From G965115915 sp965115915 (GTDB taxonomy: Bacteria > Pseudomonadota > Gammaproteobacteria > Eutrophobiales > Eutrophobiaceae): a stretch of DNA of 64,000 bases. This document shows, in pieces, positions 26,109 to 35,003 of the stretch. Location: NCBI GenBank assembly GCA_965115915.1, contig OZ220483.1, forward strand, positions 434,001 to 498,000, in the 5' to 3' direction. Both the position numbers and the translations under genes were made by a program. Each line of letters begins with the position of its first letter. Position 1 is the stretch's first letter. The notes under the pieces were generated by a model that was not told where the DNA came from, made no database searches, and was given only the letters and a program-made list of their open reading frames with translations.

Positions 26109-27119
26109 GTGTTTGGAATCAAACGAAAAAGTGCGCCTGCAGCGCCTGTGGCCGATACAACGGAACAGGGTCTGGAACACGGCTTGCAAAAGACGCGGCA
26201 GGGGTTGTTTGGTAGGTTGTTTCAACGCCTGGCCAAGCATCAGCCGCTGGATGAGGTCACGCTGGAGGAGTTGGAGGATCGGCTTGTGCTGGCCGATGTC
26301 GGTATGGAGAGTTGTCAGATGCTCATTGCCAGGCTCAGGCAGTGTGCGGCGCATCGGGTGGATCAGGCTTCGTTATGCACACAACTGCGTACATTGTTGT
26401 TGGAGGAGCTGCGGCCGGTGGCACAGGACTGGCAACCGATGCTGGACCGGGCGCGGCCGTCGGTCATCCTGATGGTCGGGGTCAATGGTGTGGGCAAGAC
26501 CACGACCATTGGCAAGTTGGCACATCGGCTTCTGGCCAGCGGTCATCGCGTGCATCTGGCTGCCGGGGACACCTTTCGTGCCGCCGCGGTAGAGCAGCTT
26601 GTGGCATGGGGGGAGCGTAACCAGGTGCCTGTCAGTTCGCGTCCAGGCAGGGCGGATGCCGGGGCCGTGATCTATGATGCGTTGCAGTCGGCGCGTGACC
26701 AGGGTGCCGAGATACTGATTGCCGACACCGCCGGGCGTCTGCATACCAATGTCAATCTGATGGAGGAGTTGCGCAAGATCCGCCGTGTGATTTCCCGCTT
26801 CGACCCGGACATTCCAGTGATGTCGATGCTGACACTGGATGCTGGCACTGGCAATAATGCGTTGGCGCAGGCACGTGCGTTCGATGCCGCTGTCGGCGTG
26901 GACTGGTTGATCCTGAGCAAGCTGGACGGTACCGCGAAGGGGGGGCTTATCTTTGCGCTGGCACGGCAGATAAAAAAGCCGGTCGCCTTTATCGGCATCG
27001 GGGAGAGTATCGCCGACCTGTGTCCATTTCAGGCCGAGGAGTTTGTCGACGCACTGCTGCGGACGGATGTCGACACGGTAGCCAATGGCGACTCCGCTGT
27101 GGACGTAAACGCTGGATGA
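26109..27119 (+). CDS. ftsY: Signal recognition particle receptor FtsY
   Basis: SRP receptor GTPase delivering ribosome-nascent chains to the inner-membrane translocon. NG-domain only: the four-helix N domain, then G1 VGVNGVGKTTTIGKL from about residue 123, G3 DTAGRLHTN, G4 SKLDGTAKGG and the closing GxGExxxDLxPF (GIGESIADLCPFQAEEFVDALL). Start by GTG at 26109 (FGIKRKSAP, basic N-terminus). The acidic A domain of E. coli FtsY is missing, as in many bacteria. About 336 residues. Its stop overlaps the ftsE start (ATGA). Confidence 0.96.
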   Translation: MFGIKRKSAPAAPVADTTEQGLEHGLQKTRQGLFGRLFQRLAKHQPLDEVTLEELEDRLVLADVGMESCQMLIARLRQCAAHRVDQASLCTQLRTLLLEELRPVAQDWQPMLDRARPSVILMVGVNGVGKTTTIGKLAHRLLASGHRVHLAAGDTFRAAAVEQLVAWGERNQVPVSSRPGRADAGAVIYDALQSARDQGAEILIADTAGRLHTNVNLMEELRKIRRVISRFDPDIPVMSMLTLDAGTGNNALAQARAFDAAVGVDWLILSKLDGTAKGGLIFALARQIKKPVAFIGIGESIADLCPFQAEEFVDALLRTDVDTVANGDSAVDVNAG

Positions 27120-27769
27120 TTCAATTCAACGAGGTCTACAAGGTCTATCCGCAGACGGAGGCCTTGAGTGATATCAGCCTGAACATCGACCGGGGCGATA
27201 TGGTATTTATTACCGGTCGTTCCGGTGCCGGGAAGAGCACTCTGCTGCGGCTGATTGCACTGATCGAACGGCACACGGTCGGTCAGATCATCGTCAATGG
27301 TCAGAACCTGGAGCGTATCCGGGGCAAGCGTGTCCCGCTGTTCCGCCGTCAGATCGGTTTCATGTTTCAGGATCACCGCTTGTTGATGCGCAAGACGGTG
27401 TTTGACAATGTGGCGTTGCCGATGGTAATCGCGGGTTATCGGCATGTGGACGTGCGCAAACGTACTCAGGCTGCGCTGGACAAGGTTGGGCTATTGCCGA
27501 AGATGAACGCTTTTCCGCAGATGCTCTCCGGTGGTGAACAGCAGCGGGTGGGCATCGCCAGGGCGGTGGTCCACCGTCCGGCGGTACTGCTGGCCGATGA
27601 ACCGACCGGTAATCTGGACCCGGCACTGTCCTGGGATACGATGAAACTGCTGGAACAGTTCAACCAGGTTGGCATCACTGTGGTCATTGCAAGCCATGAT
27701 TTGGAGCGCATCAAGCGCATGTCGAAGCCTATCCATACGCTGAGTCGTGGCAGGCTGTTGACGGCCTGA
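27116..27769 (+). CDS. ftsE: Cell division ATP-binding protein FtsE
   Basis: ATPase of FtsEX, which couples the divisome to periplasmic murein hydrolase activation. 217 residues: Walker A ITGRSGAGKSTLLRL, Q-loop GFMFQDHRLL, signature LSGGEQQRVGIARA, Walker B LLADEPTGNLDP, H-loop ASHD. The start ATG overlaps the ftsY stop, which excludes the longer upstream frame. Confidence 0.96.
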   Translation: MIQFNEVYKVYPQTEALSDISLNIDRGDMVFITGRSGAGKSTLLRLIALIERHTVGQIIVNGQNLERIRGKRVPLFRRQIGFMFQDHRLLMRKTVFDNVALPMVIAGYRHVDVRKRTQAALDKVGLLPKMNAFPQMLSGGEQQRVGIARAVVHRPAVLLADEPTGNLDPALSWDTMKLLEQFNQVGITVVIASHDLERIKRMSKPIHTLSRGRLLTA

Positions 27770-27784
27770 CCTGGACGCGACAGC

Positions 27785-28816
27785 GTGATGAAATTCACTT
27801 TTCCCAGGCCGCGTTTCAGGCTGCGTTTCCGCCGTTCTGCGCTGGAAACCCGATCGAATCAAGCGCAGTTTGCCGGCAGACAGCCGGAGAGAGGTTACCG
27901 CATACAGGCACTGTTGCTGCAGAACTTCCGTGAGCTTATCTCCAGCCTCGGGAAGTTTGCGCATGCCCCGCTCGGACACGTACTCAGCTCGGCGGTCATC
28001 GGCATCTCACTGGCTCTGCCTGCCAGCTTTTATCTGTTGCTGGAAAATGCCCGCCATATCACGATGGACTGGGAGACCTCTACGCAGCTAATGGTCTTTC
28101 TCGATGTGGAACTGGACCTTGAGCAGGCCGAGGCACTACGTGAGCGGCTTCTTCAGGAGCCTGGTGTGGCCGAGATCGATTTGGTCAGCAAGGAGCAGGC
28201 AATGGCTGAGTACCAGGAGCAGTCGGGTTTTGCCGATGTGCTCGTGGCACTCGATGAGAACCCGCTGCCGCATGTGTTGATGCTGAGTCCGGAGCGTGGC
28301 CTGGTTGAAGCAGGGGATGGCATGGCCCTTGGGAAACGTATAGGCGACTTCCCAGGGGTCGATATTGTGTTGCAGGATCAGCAGTGGGTGTCACGTCTGT
28401 TGGCGCTGATCGATATCTTTGAGCGCGGTACTGTAATTTTGTCCCTGCTGTTGGCGATGGCTGTGCTGCTGGTTATCGGCAATACCATCCGTCTGTCAAT
28501 CAATACCCACCGTCAGGAGATCGAGATCGCGAAGCTGTTTGGTGCCAGTGACGATTTCATTTGCCGCCCTTTTCTTTACGATGGTTTCTGGCACGGTGTT
28601 TTTGGGGCCATCCTGGCGTGGCTGATGTTGGTTTTTTCCCTGTTGCTTTTGCGTGAACCGATGAATAGCCTGATCTGGCTGTATGGTGGACAATTTCAGC
28701 CGGTCACGCCGGGCATCGGCTTCCTGTGCGTATTATTGTGCATTGCGGTCAGTCTGGGATTGCTCGGTTCCTGGTTCTCGGTGCATCGGCATATCCGTGA
28801 CATTGAGCCGGCCTGA
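27785..28816 (+). CDS. ftsX: Cell division protein FtsX
   Basis: Membrane partner of FtsE. 343 residues, four membrane segments in the FtsX pattern: one near 67-87 (SSAVIGISLALPASFYLLLE), a periplasmic domain (about 90-205), then three C-terminal helices with VIGNTIRLSINTHRQEIEIAKLFGASDDFICRPFLYDG. GTG at 27785 and ATG at 27788 are adjacent possible starts. rpoH often follows ftsX in gammaproteobacteria; here the next gene is thiO on the other strand. Confidence 0.95.
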   Translation: MMKFTFPRPRFRLRFRRSALETRSNQAQFAGRQPERGYRIQALLLQNFRELISSLGKFAHAPLGHVLSSAVIGISLALPASFYLLLENARHITMDWETSTQLMVFLDVELDLEQAEALRERLLQEPGVAEIDLVSKEQAMAEYQEQSGFADVLVALDENPLPHVLMLSPERGLVEAGDGMALGKRIGDFPGVDIVLQDQQWVSRLLALIDIFERGTVILSLLLAMAVLLVIGNTIRLSINTHRQEIEIAKLFGASDDFICRPFLYDGFWHGVFGAILAWLMLVFSLLLLREPMNSLIWLYGGQFQPVTPGIGFLCVLLCIAVSLGLLGSWFSVHRHIRDIEPA

Positions 28817-28837
28817 GTTGTGCGTTGTCTCTCTGGT

Positions 28838-29872
28838 TCAATGCGTAGTACATAGTTGCTCGGCGATATACTGTGCACAGGCGGGGGCCTGCAGGATGCC
28901 TTTGCGGAAATGGCCGCAGTTGACATGCAGGTTGCGTATCCCGGGCACCGGTCCGCACCACGGTTTGCCGTGGTCGGAGCCGGGGCGCAGTCCGGCCCAG
29001 TGGCGTACCAGGCGTGCCTGTCCCAGTGCCGGACAGTGTGCGTTGCCCCATGCCAGCAATGTCTCGTGCGCTTCCCGGGTGGTAGAGGGGTCAAATCCCG
29101 CTTGTTCCATCGTGCTGCCGATCAACACATGCCCATCTCGGCGCGGGATAAGATAATGCTCCTTTTCCAGCAGGATACGTTCACAGGGCAGGGTTGGGAG
29201 TTGCAGGCACAGCATTTGTCCCCGAACCGGCTGGATACGGATCGCCGGCGCCAGGTTTTCCAGTAGTTTGCTGCTCCATGCTCCGGTGCAAAGCACATAG
29301 GTTTCGGCCTGTAGTTCGCCCTGATCGCTGTCCACGCCGGTGCAACGTCCGGCAGTGATCCGCAGCCTGTGCACTGTTGCCGGGATGGTCTTCAGGCCGT
29401 GCCGCCGCAGGCTTGCCCGCAACGCTGCCAGTAGTCGGGGTGGGCGTATCTGCGCGATCTCCGGTAACAGTACCGCATGTTCTGGCAGTGGCACGTCCGT
29501 CGGCAGTCCGCTGCGTTCCCCACTCAGGCAGCGCAGTGCACCACCTTGCGTTGCCCACTCCCGTGAACTCGCCGCATCCTCGGCATCCAGTATCAGCAGC
29601 CCGCAGGGCCAGTATTCCGGGTCGATACCGGTTTCTTCCCGCAGTTCGGCCGCGAACGTCGGATACAGTCGCTTGCCGGCATCGGACCAGTGCCGGGACT
29701 CGGCTGCCTCTGCCCAGGGCCGCATTGAAGAGAGGATCCCGCCTGCCGCCCAACTGGCTTGCCCGGTGTCGCGCCCCGCATCGACCACGGCCACCTGCAG
29801 GCCGCACCGGGCCAGTTCGCGTGCTGTGCTCAGGCCGATAACACCGCCGCCAAGGATCAGACAGTCCAGCAC
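28838..29872 (-). CDS. thiO: Glycine oxidase, FAD-dependent
   Basis: Oxidises glycine to the imine used for the thiamine thiazole ring. DAO-type flavoprotein, 344 residues: FAD motif ILGGGVIGLSTARELARCG, then VVDAG, QASWAAGGILSSM (typical ThiO stretch), VRGQMLCLQLP, and the C-terminal GHFRKGILQAPACAQYIAEQL. No thiS/thiG neighbours are in the window. A generic D-amino-acid oxidase is the alternative. Confidence 0.88.
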   Translation of the reverse strand: MLDCLILGGGVIGLSTARELARCGLQVAVVDAGRDTGQASWAAGGILSSMRPWAEAAESRHWSDAGKRLYPTFAAELREETGIDPEYWPCGLLILDAEDAASSREWATQGGALRCLSGERSGLPTDVPLPEHAVLLPEIAQIRPPRLLAALRASLRRHGLKTIPATVHRLRITAGRCTGVDSDQGELQAETYVLCTGAWSSKLLENLAPAIRIQPVRGQMLCLQLPTLPCERILLEKEHYLIPRRDGHVLIGSTMEQAGFDPSTTREAHETLLAWGNAHCPALGQARLVRHWAGLRPGSDHGKPWCGPVPGIRNLHVNCGHFRKGILQAPACAQYIAEQLCTTH

Positions 29873-29897
29873 GGCCCGAGGGTTGTTTCCGTATTCG

Positions 29898-30515
29898 CTA
29901 TGATTGTTCCTGGTCGACTTTCGCTATCAGTTGGTTGACTATCTCTATCACCTTTGCGTGTGAACCTGCCATGCTGGCGCTGGTCATGAATCGGCCCTGT
30001 ACAACCATCGCAGGCACGCCGGTCAGTTTGTACTGGCGGGCCAGCAGATAGGCGGCCTTGATTTTTTTGTCGATCTGGTCGGATTCGTACAGCGTTGCCA
30101 CTTTATCGCTGTCCGCACCCAGTTCTTCCAGGAAGCGCTTTAGCTGCGCGTCCTTGAACAGATCCTTCTTGTCCAGATGGATGGCATCGAACAGTGCGCC
30201 GTGAAACACATCCAGCATCTCCAGGGCCTCGGCGACATAGTAGGCCTTGGCGTGTGGCAGCCAGTTTTTGCTGAGCACCGCCGGGATGCGTGAGAAGGCC
30301 ACATTTTCAGGCTTTTGCTGCTTCCACTCGCGCAGATTGGTCTCGAAAGTGAAGCAGTGTCCGCAGCCATACCAGAAGAACTCCACCACCTCGATCTTTG
30401 CCGGATCGGCCGGAGCCTGTGGGTTGTCCAGCGTTTTCCAGCCTTGTGCCATGCAGGAAAGGCTTAGCGCTGTTAACAGTGGGATCAGGATCAGGGATTT
30501 CAAGGGTACTTTCAT
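29898..30515 (-). CDS. dsbA: DsbA-type thiol:disulfide oxidoreductase with a CGHC active site
   Basis: Periplasmic disulfide-forming protein: signal peptide (LKSLILIPLLTALSLSCMAQ), thioredoxin fold with inserted helical domain, active site FFWYGCGHC at Cys51-Cys54, cis-proline in KLTGVPAMVV. 205 residues. E. coli DsbA has CPHC; the CGHC here is the sequence found in protein disulfide isomerases and may alter the redox potential. It lies next to ccsB (both minus, 53-nt gap), consistent with a cytochrome c/thiol redox context. Confidence 0.92.
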   Translation of the reverse strand: MKVPLKSLILIPLLTALSLSCMAQGWKTLDNPQAPADPAKIEVVEFFWYGCGHCFTFETNLREWKQQKPENVAFSRIPAVLSKNWLPHAKAYYVAEALEMLDVFHGALFDAIHLDKKDLFKDAQLKRFLEELGADSDKVATLYESDQIDKKIKAAYLLARQYKLTGVPAMVVQGRFMTSASMAGSHAKVIEIVNQLIAKVDQEQS

Positions 30516-30568
30516 TGCATCAGGTCTCCCGACTCAGGTTGGAAATAAGGCTGAATTCATGTGTTCGG

Positions 30569-31738
30569 CTAAAGTTCACCATAGGAATGCAACCCGGACA
30601 GGAACAGATTGACCCCGAGGAATGCGAACAGTGTGATGAACAGACCGATTACCGACCACCACGCCATCACATTGCCGTGCCAGCCACGGCTCATGTGCAT
30701 GTGCAGCCAGGCGGCATAGTTGAGCCAGACGATCAGTGCCCAGGTTTCTTTCGGGTCCCACGACCAGTATCCGCCCCAGGCCTCTGCGGCCCACAGGGAA
30801 CCGAGTATGGTCGCCAGACTGAAAAAGACGAAGCCGAGCGCGATGGCGCGGTACATCACATCATGCAGCAGTTCCATGGTGGGCAGCGGTGCCAGCAGTG
30901 CCGCGCCGGAGGAGCGTCGCTCCAGTCTGTCACGCAGCAGGCAGGCCGCTCCCAGCATTGCGGCGATGCTGAAACAGCCGTAACCGATGAAATTGGCAGG
31001 CACGTGGATCTTCATCCAGTAACTTTGCAGTGCCGGCACCAATGGTTGGATCTGGTCAGCGTCACGTGTCCAGGCGTACCAGAACAGGAAGCATACCGCC
31101 AGGCTGACGATCAGCATCACGAAGGCCCCCATGCCGTAGGCGCGGTAGCGTTGTTCGTAGTAGAGGTAGATCAGGGAGGTGATGATCGTGAACAGCACGA
31201 ACACCTCGTACAGGTTGCTGACCGGGATGTGGCCGATGTCCGCCCCGAGCAGCCAGGACTCGCGCCAGCGCACCAGCATGCCGGTGAGCCCCATGGTTAC
31301 CCCGGTCCAGCAGAAGGCACGTGCCGTGCGGCCGGAGAATTCGGAGTGGCGTGCCAGATACATCAGATAACCGAGAAAGCTGAGCAGGTAGCACACGCTC
31401 ATCCACGTAATGGCGGATTGGCTGGAGAGAAAGTATTTCAGTACAAAATGCGACTCCGCTCGCTCCAACGCCTGCCCGTACAGCAGGATCGCAAGCAGGC
31501 TCAGGCCAGCGACCACGCTGCTCAGTGCACACACCGTGCGCCAGCGCCATCCAAGGCCGATCAGTCCCGCCGTCCCGACGAACAGCAGCAGTTCCTCCGC
31601 GCCTTGCAGTGTTGGCCGATAGTTGACAAAGCAGTACCCCGCCATGATGGCAACCGTCACCGACCACAGTGCATACCACAGATGCCGTTCCGTTGGTTGC
31701 CAGTCCCGCCCGATGGTGTTAATGCCCTGGTGTTGCAT
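30569..31738 (-). CDS. ccsB: Cytochrome c biogenesis protein CcsB/ResC (System II)
   Basis: Membrane protein presenting haem for attachment to apocytochromes c. 389 residues, multiple membrane segments. The WWD domain (WGGYWSWDPKETWALIVW, residues 321-338) is followed by HMHMSRGWHG with conserved His residues. System II needs a ResB partner, usually adjacent; none is in the window. The symbol ccsA or resC is used for the same family elsewhere. Confidence 0.92.
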   Translation of the reverse strand: MQHQGINTIGRDWQPTERHLWYALWSVTVAIMAGYCFVNYRPTLQGAEELLLFVGTAGLIGLGWRWRTVCALSSVVAGLSLLAILLYGQALERAESHFVLKYFLSSQSAITWMSVCYLLSFLGYLMYLARHSEFSGRTARAFCWTGVTMGLTGMLVRWRESWLLGADIGHIPVSNLYEVFVLFTIITSLIYLYYEQRYRAYGMGAFVMLIVSLAVCFLFWYAWTRDADQIQPLVPALQSYWMKIHVPANFIGYGCFSIAAMLGAACLLRDRLERRSSGAALLAPLPTMELLHDVMYRAIALGFVFFSLATILGSLWAAEAWGGYWSWDPKETWALIVWLNYAAWLHMHMSRGWHGNVMAWWSVIGLFITLFAFLGVNLFLSGLHSYGEL

Positions 31739-31918
31739 TGTCCGTGGATTATAGCCTAAGTCGCCAGGAATTGACCCGGTTCTCGTTACTGGACAGCGGG
31801 TGTTTCCCCGGGTGGCCCGTGTGGCGCGACCACCGTCTTCCCGCTGGTGAGTGCGATTGCCGATCCCGACGCAGATCGCGTATTATTGCGGCCAGCCGCC
31901 GGAAGAATCCCAGCCCCG

Positions 31919-32344
31919 ATGTCACAATTATCCGAGTTCATTGCCAATCATCTGTTTCTGGTTTGCCTGTTTGTCGCGCTGCTGTCCCTGCTGTTGTGGG
32001 ATATTTTCCACGGTGTCAGCCAGGGCGCGAAGGCCCTCTCGCCCGCGGCGCTCACCGAGATGATCAACCGGGAAAAGCCCGTGCTGATCGATCTGCGCCC
32101 CAAGCCGGATTTCTCTGCCGGACACATCATCAGCGCGATCAGCATCCCTGCCAGCGAGTTTCCCGCCAGCATGGATCGCCTGAAGGCACATAAGGAATCC
32201 GCGGTGGTGCTCTATTGTGACAACGGTGCGCAATGTTCCCGGCATTCCAAGCTGTTGCGGCAGGGGGGATTTCAGAAGCTGTACACACTGCGTGGTGGTT
32301 TGATCGAGTGGCGTCACGCACATCTCCCGTTGCAACGCAAATGA
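31919..32344 (+). CDS. yibN: Membrane-anchored rhodanese-like protein (YibN type)
   Basis: 141 residues: N-terminal membrane helix (HLFLVCLFVALLSLLLW), then a single rhodanese domain with LIDLRPKPDFSAGHI, active-site Cys100 in LYCDNGAQCSRH and GGLIEWRHAHLP. I use the ATG at 31919; the frame is open 24 codons upstream without conserved character. E. coli has yibN-grxC-secB-gpsA; here grxC is missing and secB follows after about 100 nt. Confidence 0.85.
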   Translation: MSQLSEFIANHLFLVCLFVALLSLLLWDIFHGVSQGAKALSPAALTEMINREKPVLIDLRPKPDFSAGHIISAISIPASEFPASMDRLKAHKESAVVLYCDNGAQCSRHSKLLRQGGFQKLYTLRGGLIEWRHAHLPLQRK

Positions 32345-32447
32345 GTTCCTGCCACGTAGTCGTGGTCGCATCGGGTGATCGCTGTGCGTGTGGTGCGCTG
32401 ACCCGGTGTCGTGCTGGTTTCCGTTTGTCGGTTGACAGCAGGGTGGC

Positions 32448-32978
32448 ATGACGGACCAGCAGGATACGGCGCTCCCCCTGTCGGGGCAGCCCGGCAAGGC
32501 GGCGGATGGTGCGCAGGGGGGGCAGTTTTCGATACGCAAGATATACACCAAGGACGTTTCTTTCGAAACCCCCGGCTCGCCGGGGGTGTTCAGTCAGGAG
32601 TGGACGCCCGATGTGGACATGGACCTGCAAAACCGGACGACGCTGCTTGGTGAGGACGTCTATGAGGTGGTAATGCATGTCACGGTGACGGTAAAGCTGG
32701 GGGGAAGTGTCGCGTATCTGGTCGAGGTGCAACAGGCTGGCATGTTCATGCTCCGTGGTCTGCCGAAAGCGACGATGGAACGGGTACTGAATACCACCTG
32801 CGCGAACATTTTGTTTCCGTTCGTGCGCGAACTGGTCGCGGAACTGATCACCCGGGCGGGGTTTCCACAGTTTTTGATCCAGCCAGTGAATTTTGAGGCC
32901 CTGTACCACAGGCGGCAGGTGGAGGAGCAGAAAAAGAAGAAAAATCGGCGCTCCACGGATGCGGCCGGGGAGCAATAG
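32448..32978 (+). CDS. secB: Protein-export chaperone SecB
   Basis: Tetrameric chaperone keeping preproteins unfolded and handing them to SecA. 176 residues (E. coli 155). Core motifs FSIRKIYTKDVSFETP, VDMDLQNRTTLLGEDVYEVVMHVTVTVK, CANILFPFVRELVAELITRAGFP and LIQPVNFEALY are all present. It differs from E. coli by about 20 extra N-terminal residues and a basic tail (EEQKKKKNRRS) in place of the usual short SecA-contacting end. gpsA follows after 6 nt. Confidence 0.95.
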   Translation: MTDQQDTALPLSGQPGKAADGAQGGQFSIRKIYTKDVSFETPGSPGVFSQEWTPDVDMDLQNRTTLLGEDVYEVVMHVTVTVKLGGSVAYLVEVQQAGMFMLRGLPKATMERVLNTTCANILFPFVRELVAELITRAGFPQFLIQPVNFEALYHRRQVEEQKKKKNRRSTDAAGEQ

Positions 32979-32984
32979 AGCGGC

Positions 32985-33983
32985 GTGGCACAGACCCCGG
33001 TACTGGTGCTTGGGGCGGGTTCCTGGGGTACCGCGCTGGCCATACAGCTTGCCCGCAATGGGCATCCGGTCTGGTTGTGGGGCAGGGATGCCGGGCTCAT
33101 CGCACGGATTCGACGCGAGCGGCAGAACCCGCGCTACCTGCCTGGCATCGACCTCGGAGAGGGCATATGTGCCATCGCTGATCTGGGGGAGTTGCCTGAT
33201 GCCGTGCGTGATGTGGTGTTCGCGGTGCCTTGCGCCGCGCTGGAAACGGTTGCCCGTCAGTTGTCTGCGCGTGCAGGGCTGGATGTCTGTCTCTGCTGCA
33301 AGGGCTTGCAGCAGCAGGAGCCGGTATTCAACCACGCGCTGGTGCAAAAGCTGCTGCGTCCGTCGCTGCTGGCGGTGCTTTCGGGCCCGTCTTTTGCCAC
33401 CGAGGTGGCCCGGGGCCATCCCACTGCGGTCAGTGTGGCCGCTGCCGATATTTCCCAGGCCGAACATTTTGCCAGCCTGTTCCACAGCGAGACCTTCCGT
33501 GCCTATGTGCACGATGATCTGATCGGTGTGCAGCTTGGTGGCGGGGCCAAGAATGTGGTTGCGATCGCCGCCGGCGTCGCCGCCGGGCTTGGTTATGGCA
33601 GCAATACCCGCGCCGCGCTGATCTGCCGCGGCCTGAGCGAGATCAGGAATCTGGGCATGGCGCTCGGGGCGCGTAGCGATACCTTTATCGGTCTGTCCGG
33701 TGTGGGTGATCTGATACTGACCTGCAGTGATGACCAGTCGCGCAATCGCCGCCTTGGCCTGGCGCTGGTTCGTGGCTTGAGCCTGGATCAGGCTCGGGCC
33801 GAGATCGCACAATCCATAGAAGGGATCGATGCGGCCGCCAATCTGTTGGCGCTGGCCAGACACCACCGGGTGGAAATGCCGATCACCGAGCAGGTGATGC
33901 GGCTCATCGGTGGTGAATGCGAACCGATGGACGCGGTGCGCAGCCTGTTGCAACGCGACCTCGGCGCGGAGATGGCGCCGTGA
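32985..33983 (+). CDS. gpsA: Glycerol-3-phosphate dehydrogenase [NAD(P)+]
   Basis: Makes sn-glycerol-3-phosphate for phospholipid synthesis. 332 residues: Rossmann motif VLGAGSWGTALA, then KGLQQQEPVF, LSGPSFATEVARG, catalytic Lys in GGGAKNVVAIAAGVAAGLGYG, and GLSGVGDLILTC. GTG start. The stop overlaps the GTG of the dihydroorotate dehydrogenase gene. Confidence 0.96.
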   Translation: MAQTPVLVLGAGSWGTALAIQLARNGHPVWLWGRDAGLIARIRRERQNPRYLPGIDLGEGICAIADLGELPDAVRDVVFAVPCAALETVARQLSARAGLDVCLCCKGLQQQEPVFNHALVQKLLRPSLLAVLSGPSFATEVARGHPTAVSVAAADISQAEHFASLFHSETFRAYVHDDLIGVQLGGGAKNVVAIAAGVAAGLGYGSNTRAALICRGLSEIRNLGMALGARSDTFIGLSGVGDLILTCSDDQSRNRRLGLALVRGLSLDQARAEIAQSIEGIDAAANLLALARHHRVEMPITEQVMRLIGGECEPMDAVRSLLQRDLGAEMAP

Positions 33984-34954
33984 GTGCGCGGGCGGCGGAT
34001 GGAACGGCGCGTGGGCCTGCACCGGTGCCGAGTTTGCAGGGCGAGTTTTGCGGGATGCGCTTCAACAGCCCGCTGGTGCTGCTGTCCGGCTGCGTGGGTT
34101 TTGGCGAGGAATATACCCGGATTCAGGGGTTTTCCAACCGGGATGTCGGCGCCGTCTGCCTGAAGGGCACGACGCTGGAGCCACGCCCTGGCAACGCGCC
34201 GCACCGTTTGGCCGAGACCTCCAGCGGGATGCTCAACGCCATCGGCCTGCAAAATCCCGGTGTGCACCGGGTGGTGGAGGAGTACCTGCCGTTGTTGAAC
34301 TTCGATGAGACCCGGTTCATCGCCAACCTCAATGGCACTACGCTGGAGGAGTATGCGGCCATCACCGCGATGTTTGATGATTCCCCGGTGGACGCGCTGG
34401 AGATCAACATCTCCTGTCCCAACGTGAAGTGTGGAGGCATGGAGTTTGGCAACGACCCGGAGATGTCCGCACGCGTGGTGGAGGCCTGCCGCCCGCACAC
34501 CAGCAAGCCGTTGATCACAAAGCTGTCGCCAAACCAGACGGACATTGCCGAAAACGCACGCCGTTGCATAGAGGCGGGCAGCGATGCGCTCGCCGTGATC
34601 AACACGGTGGTCGGCATGGCGATTGACCTGGACAGGCGCCGGCCGGTGCTGGCGAACAACCGTGGTGGCCTGTCCGGTCCGGCCATCAAGCCGCTGGCGC
34701 TATTGTGTGTGCATCAGGTCTATCAGCACAGCCGTCGGCATGGGGTGCCGTTGATCGGACAGGGCGGCATAGTCAACAGTCGGGATGCATTGGAGTTCAT
34801 CGTCGCCGGTGCCAGCGCGGTCGGTATCGGTACCGGTCTGTTCTACGACCCGCTGTGCTGCCAGCGTATCAATCAGGGTATCGCGGACTATCTGGCCGCG
34901 GCGGGGCTGGCCTCGGTGGATGCGCTGGTCGGCACGCTGGAGTTGAACGAATAG
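33980..34954 (+). CDS. Dihydroorotate dehydrogenase, class 1-like
   Basis: Oxidises dihydroorotate to orotate using FMN. 324 residues with SSGMLNAIGLQNPG, LEINISCPNVKCGGMEFG, ITKLSPNQTDIAE, NRRGGLSGPAIKPLAL-like and IGQGGIVNSRDALEFIVAGASAVGIGT, the pattern of class 1B PyrD (cytosolic). The C in NISCPNV is the likely catalytic residue. Class 1B enzymes normally pair with an FeS/FAD subunit PyrK, which is not adjacent. It starts by GTG overlapping the gpsA stop. E. coli uses the unrelated membrane class 2 enzyme, so this gene may be a replacement for or an addition to that one. Confidence 0.85.
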   Translation: MSARAADGTARGPAPVPSLQGEFCGMRFNSPLVLLSGCVGFGEEYTRIQGFSNRDVGAVCLKGTTLEPRPGNAPHRLAETSSGMLNAIGLQNPGVHRVVEEYLPLLNFDETRFIANLNGTTLEEYAAITAMFDDSPVDALEINISCPNVKCGGMEFGNDPEMSARVVEACRPHTSKPLITKLSPNQTDIAENARRCIEAGSDALAVINTVVGMAIDLDRRRPVLANNRGGLSGPAIKPLALLCVHQVYQHSRRHGVPLIGQGGIVNSRDALEFIVAGASAVGIGTGLFYDPLCCQRINQGIADYLAAAGLASVDALVGTLELNE

Positions 34955-35003
34955 CGCGGTGCCGGACGGCTAAAGTTGCCGCAGGGGTGTGTTGCGGGCG
35001 GGC

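Noticed and set aside
30398..31759. Long plus-strand open frame opposite ccsB
   Set aside because: His/Gln-rich antisense shadow of a membrane protein gene; ccsB has clear family motifs.
32345..32447. Missing grxC between the rhodanese gene and secB
   Set aside because: Only about 100 bp with no glutaredoxin CPYC-type sequence; grxC is absent here, not overlooked.
32139..34022. Long minus-strand open frame opposite secB and gpsA
   Set aside because: Antisense shadow; both plus-strand genes are unmistakable.
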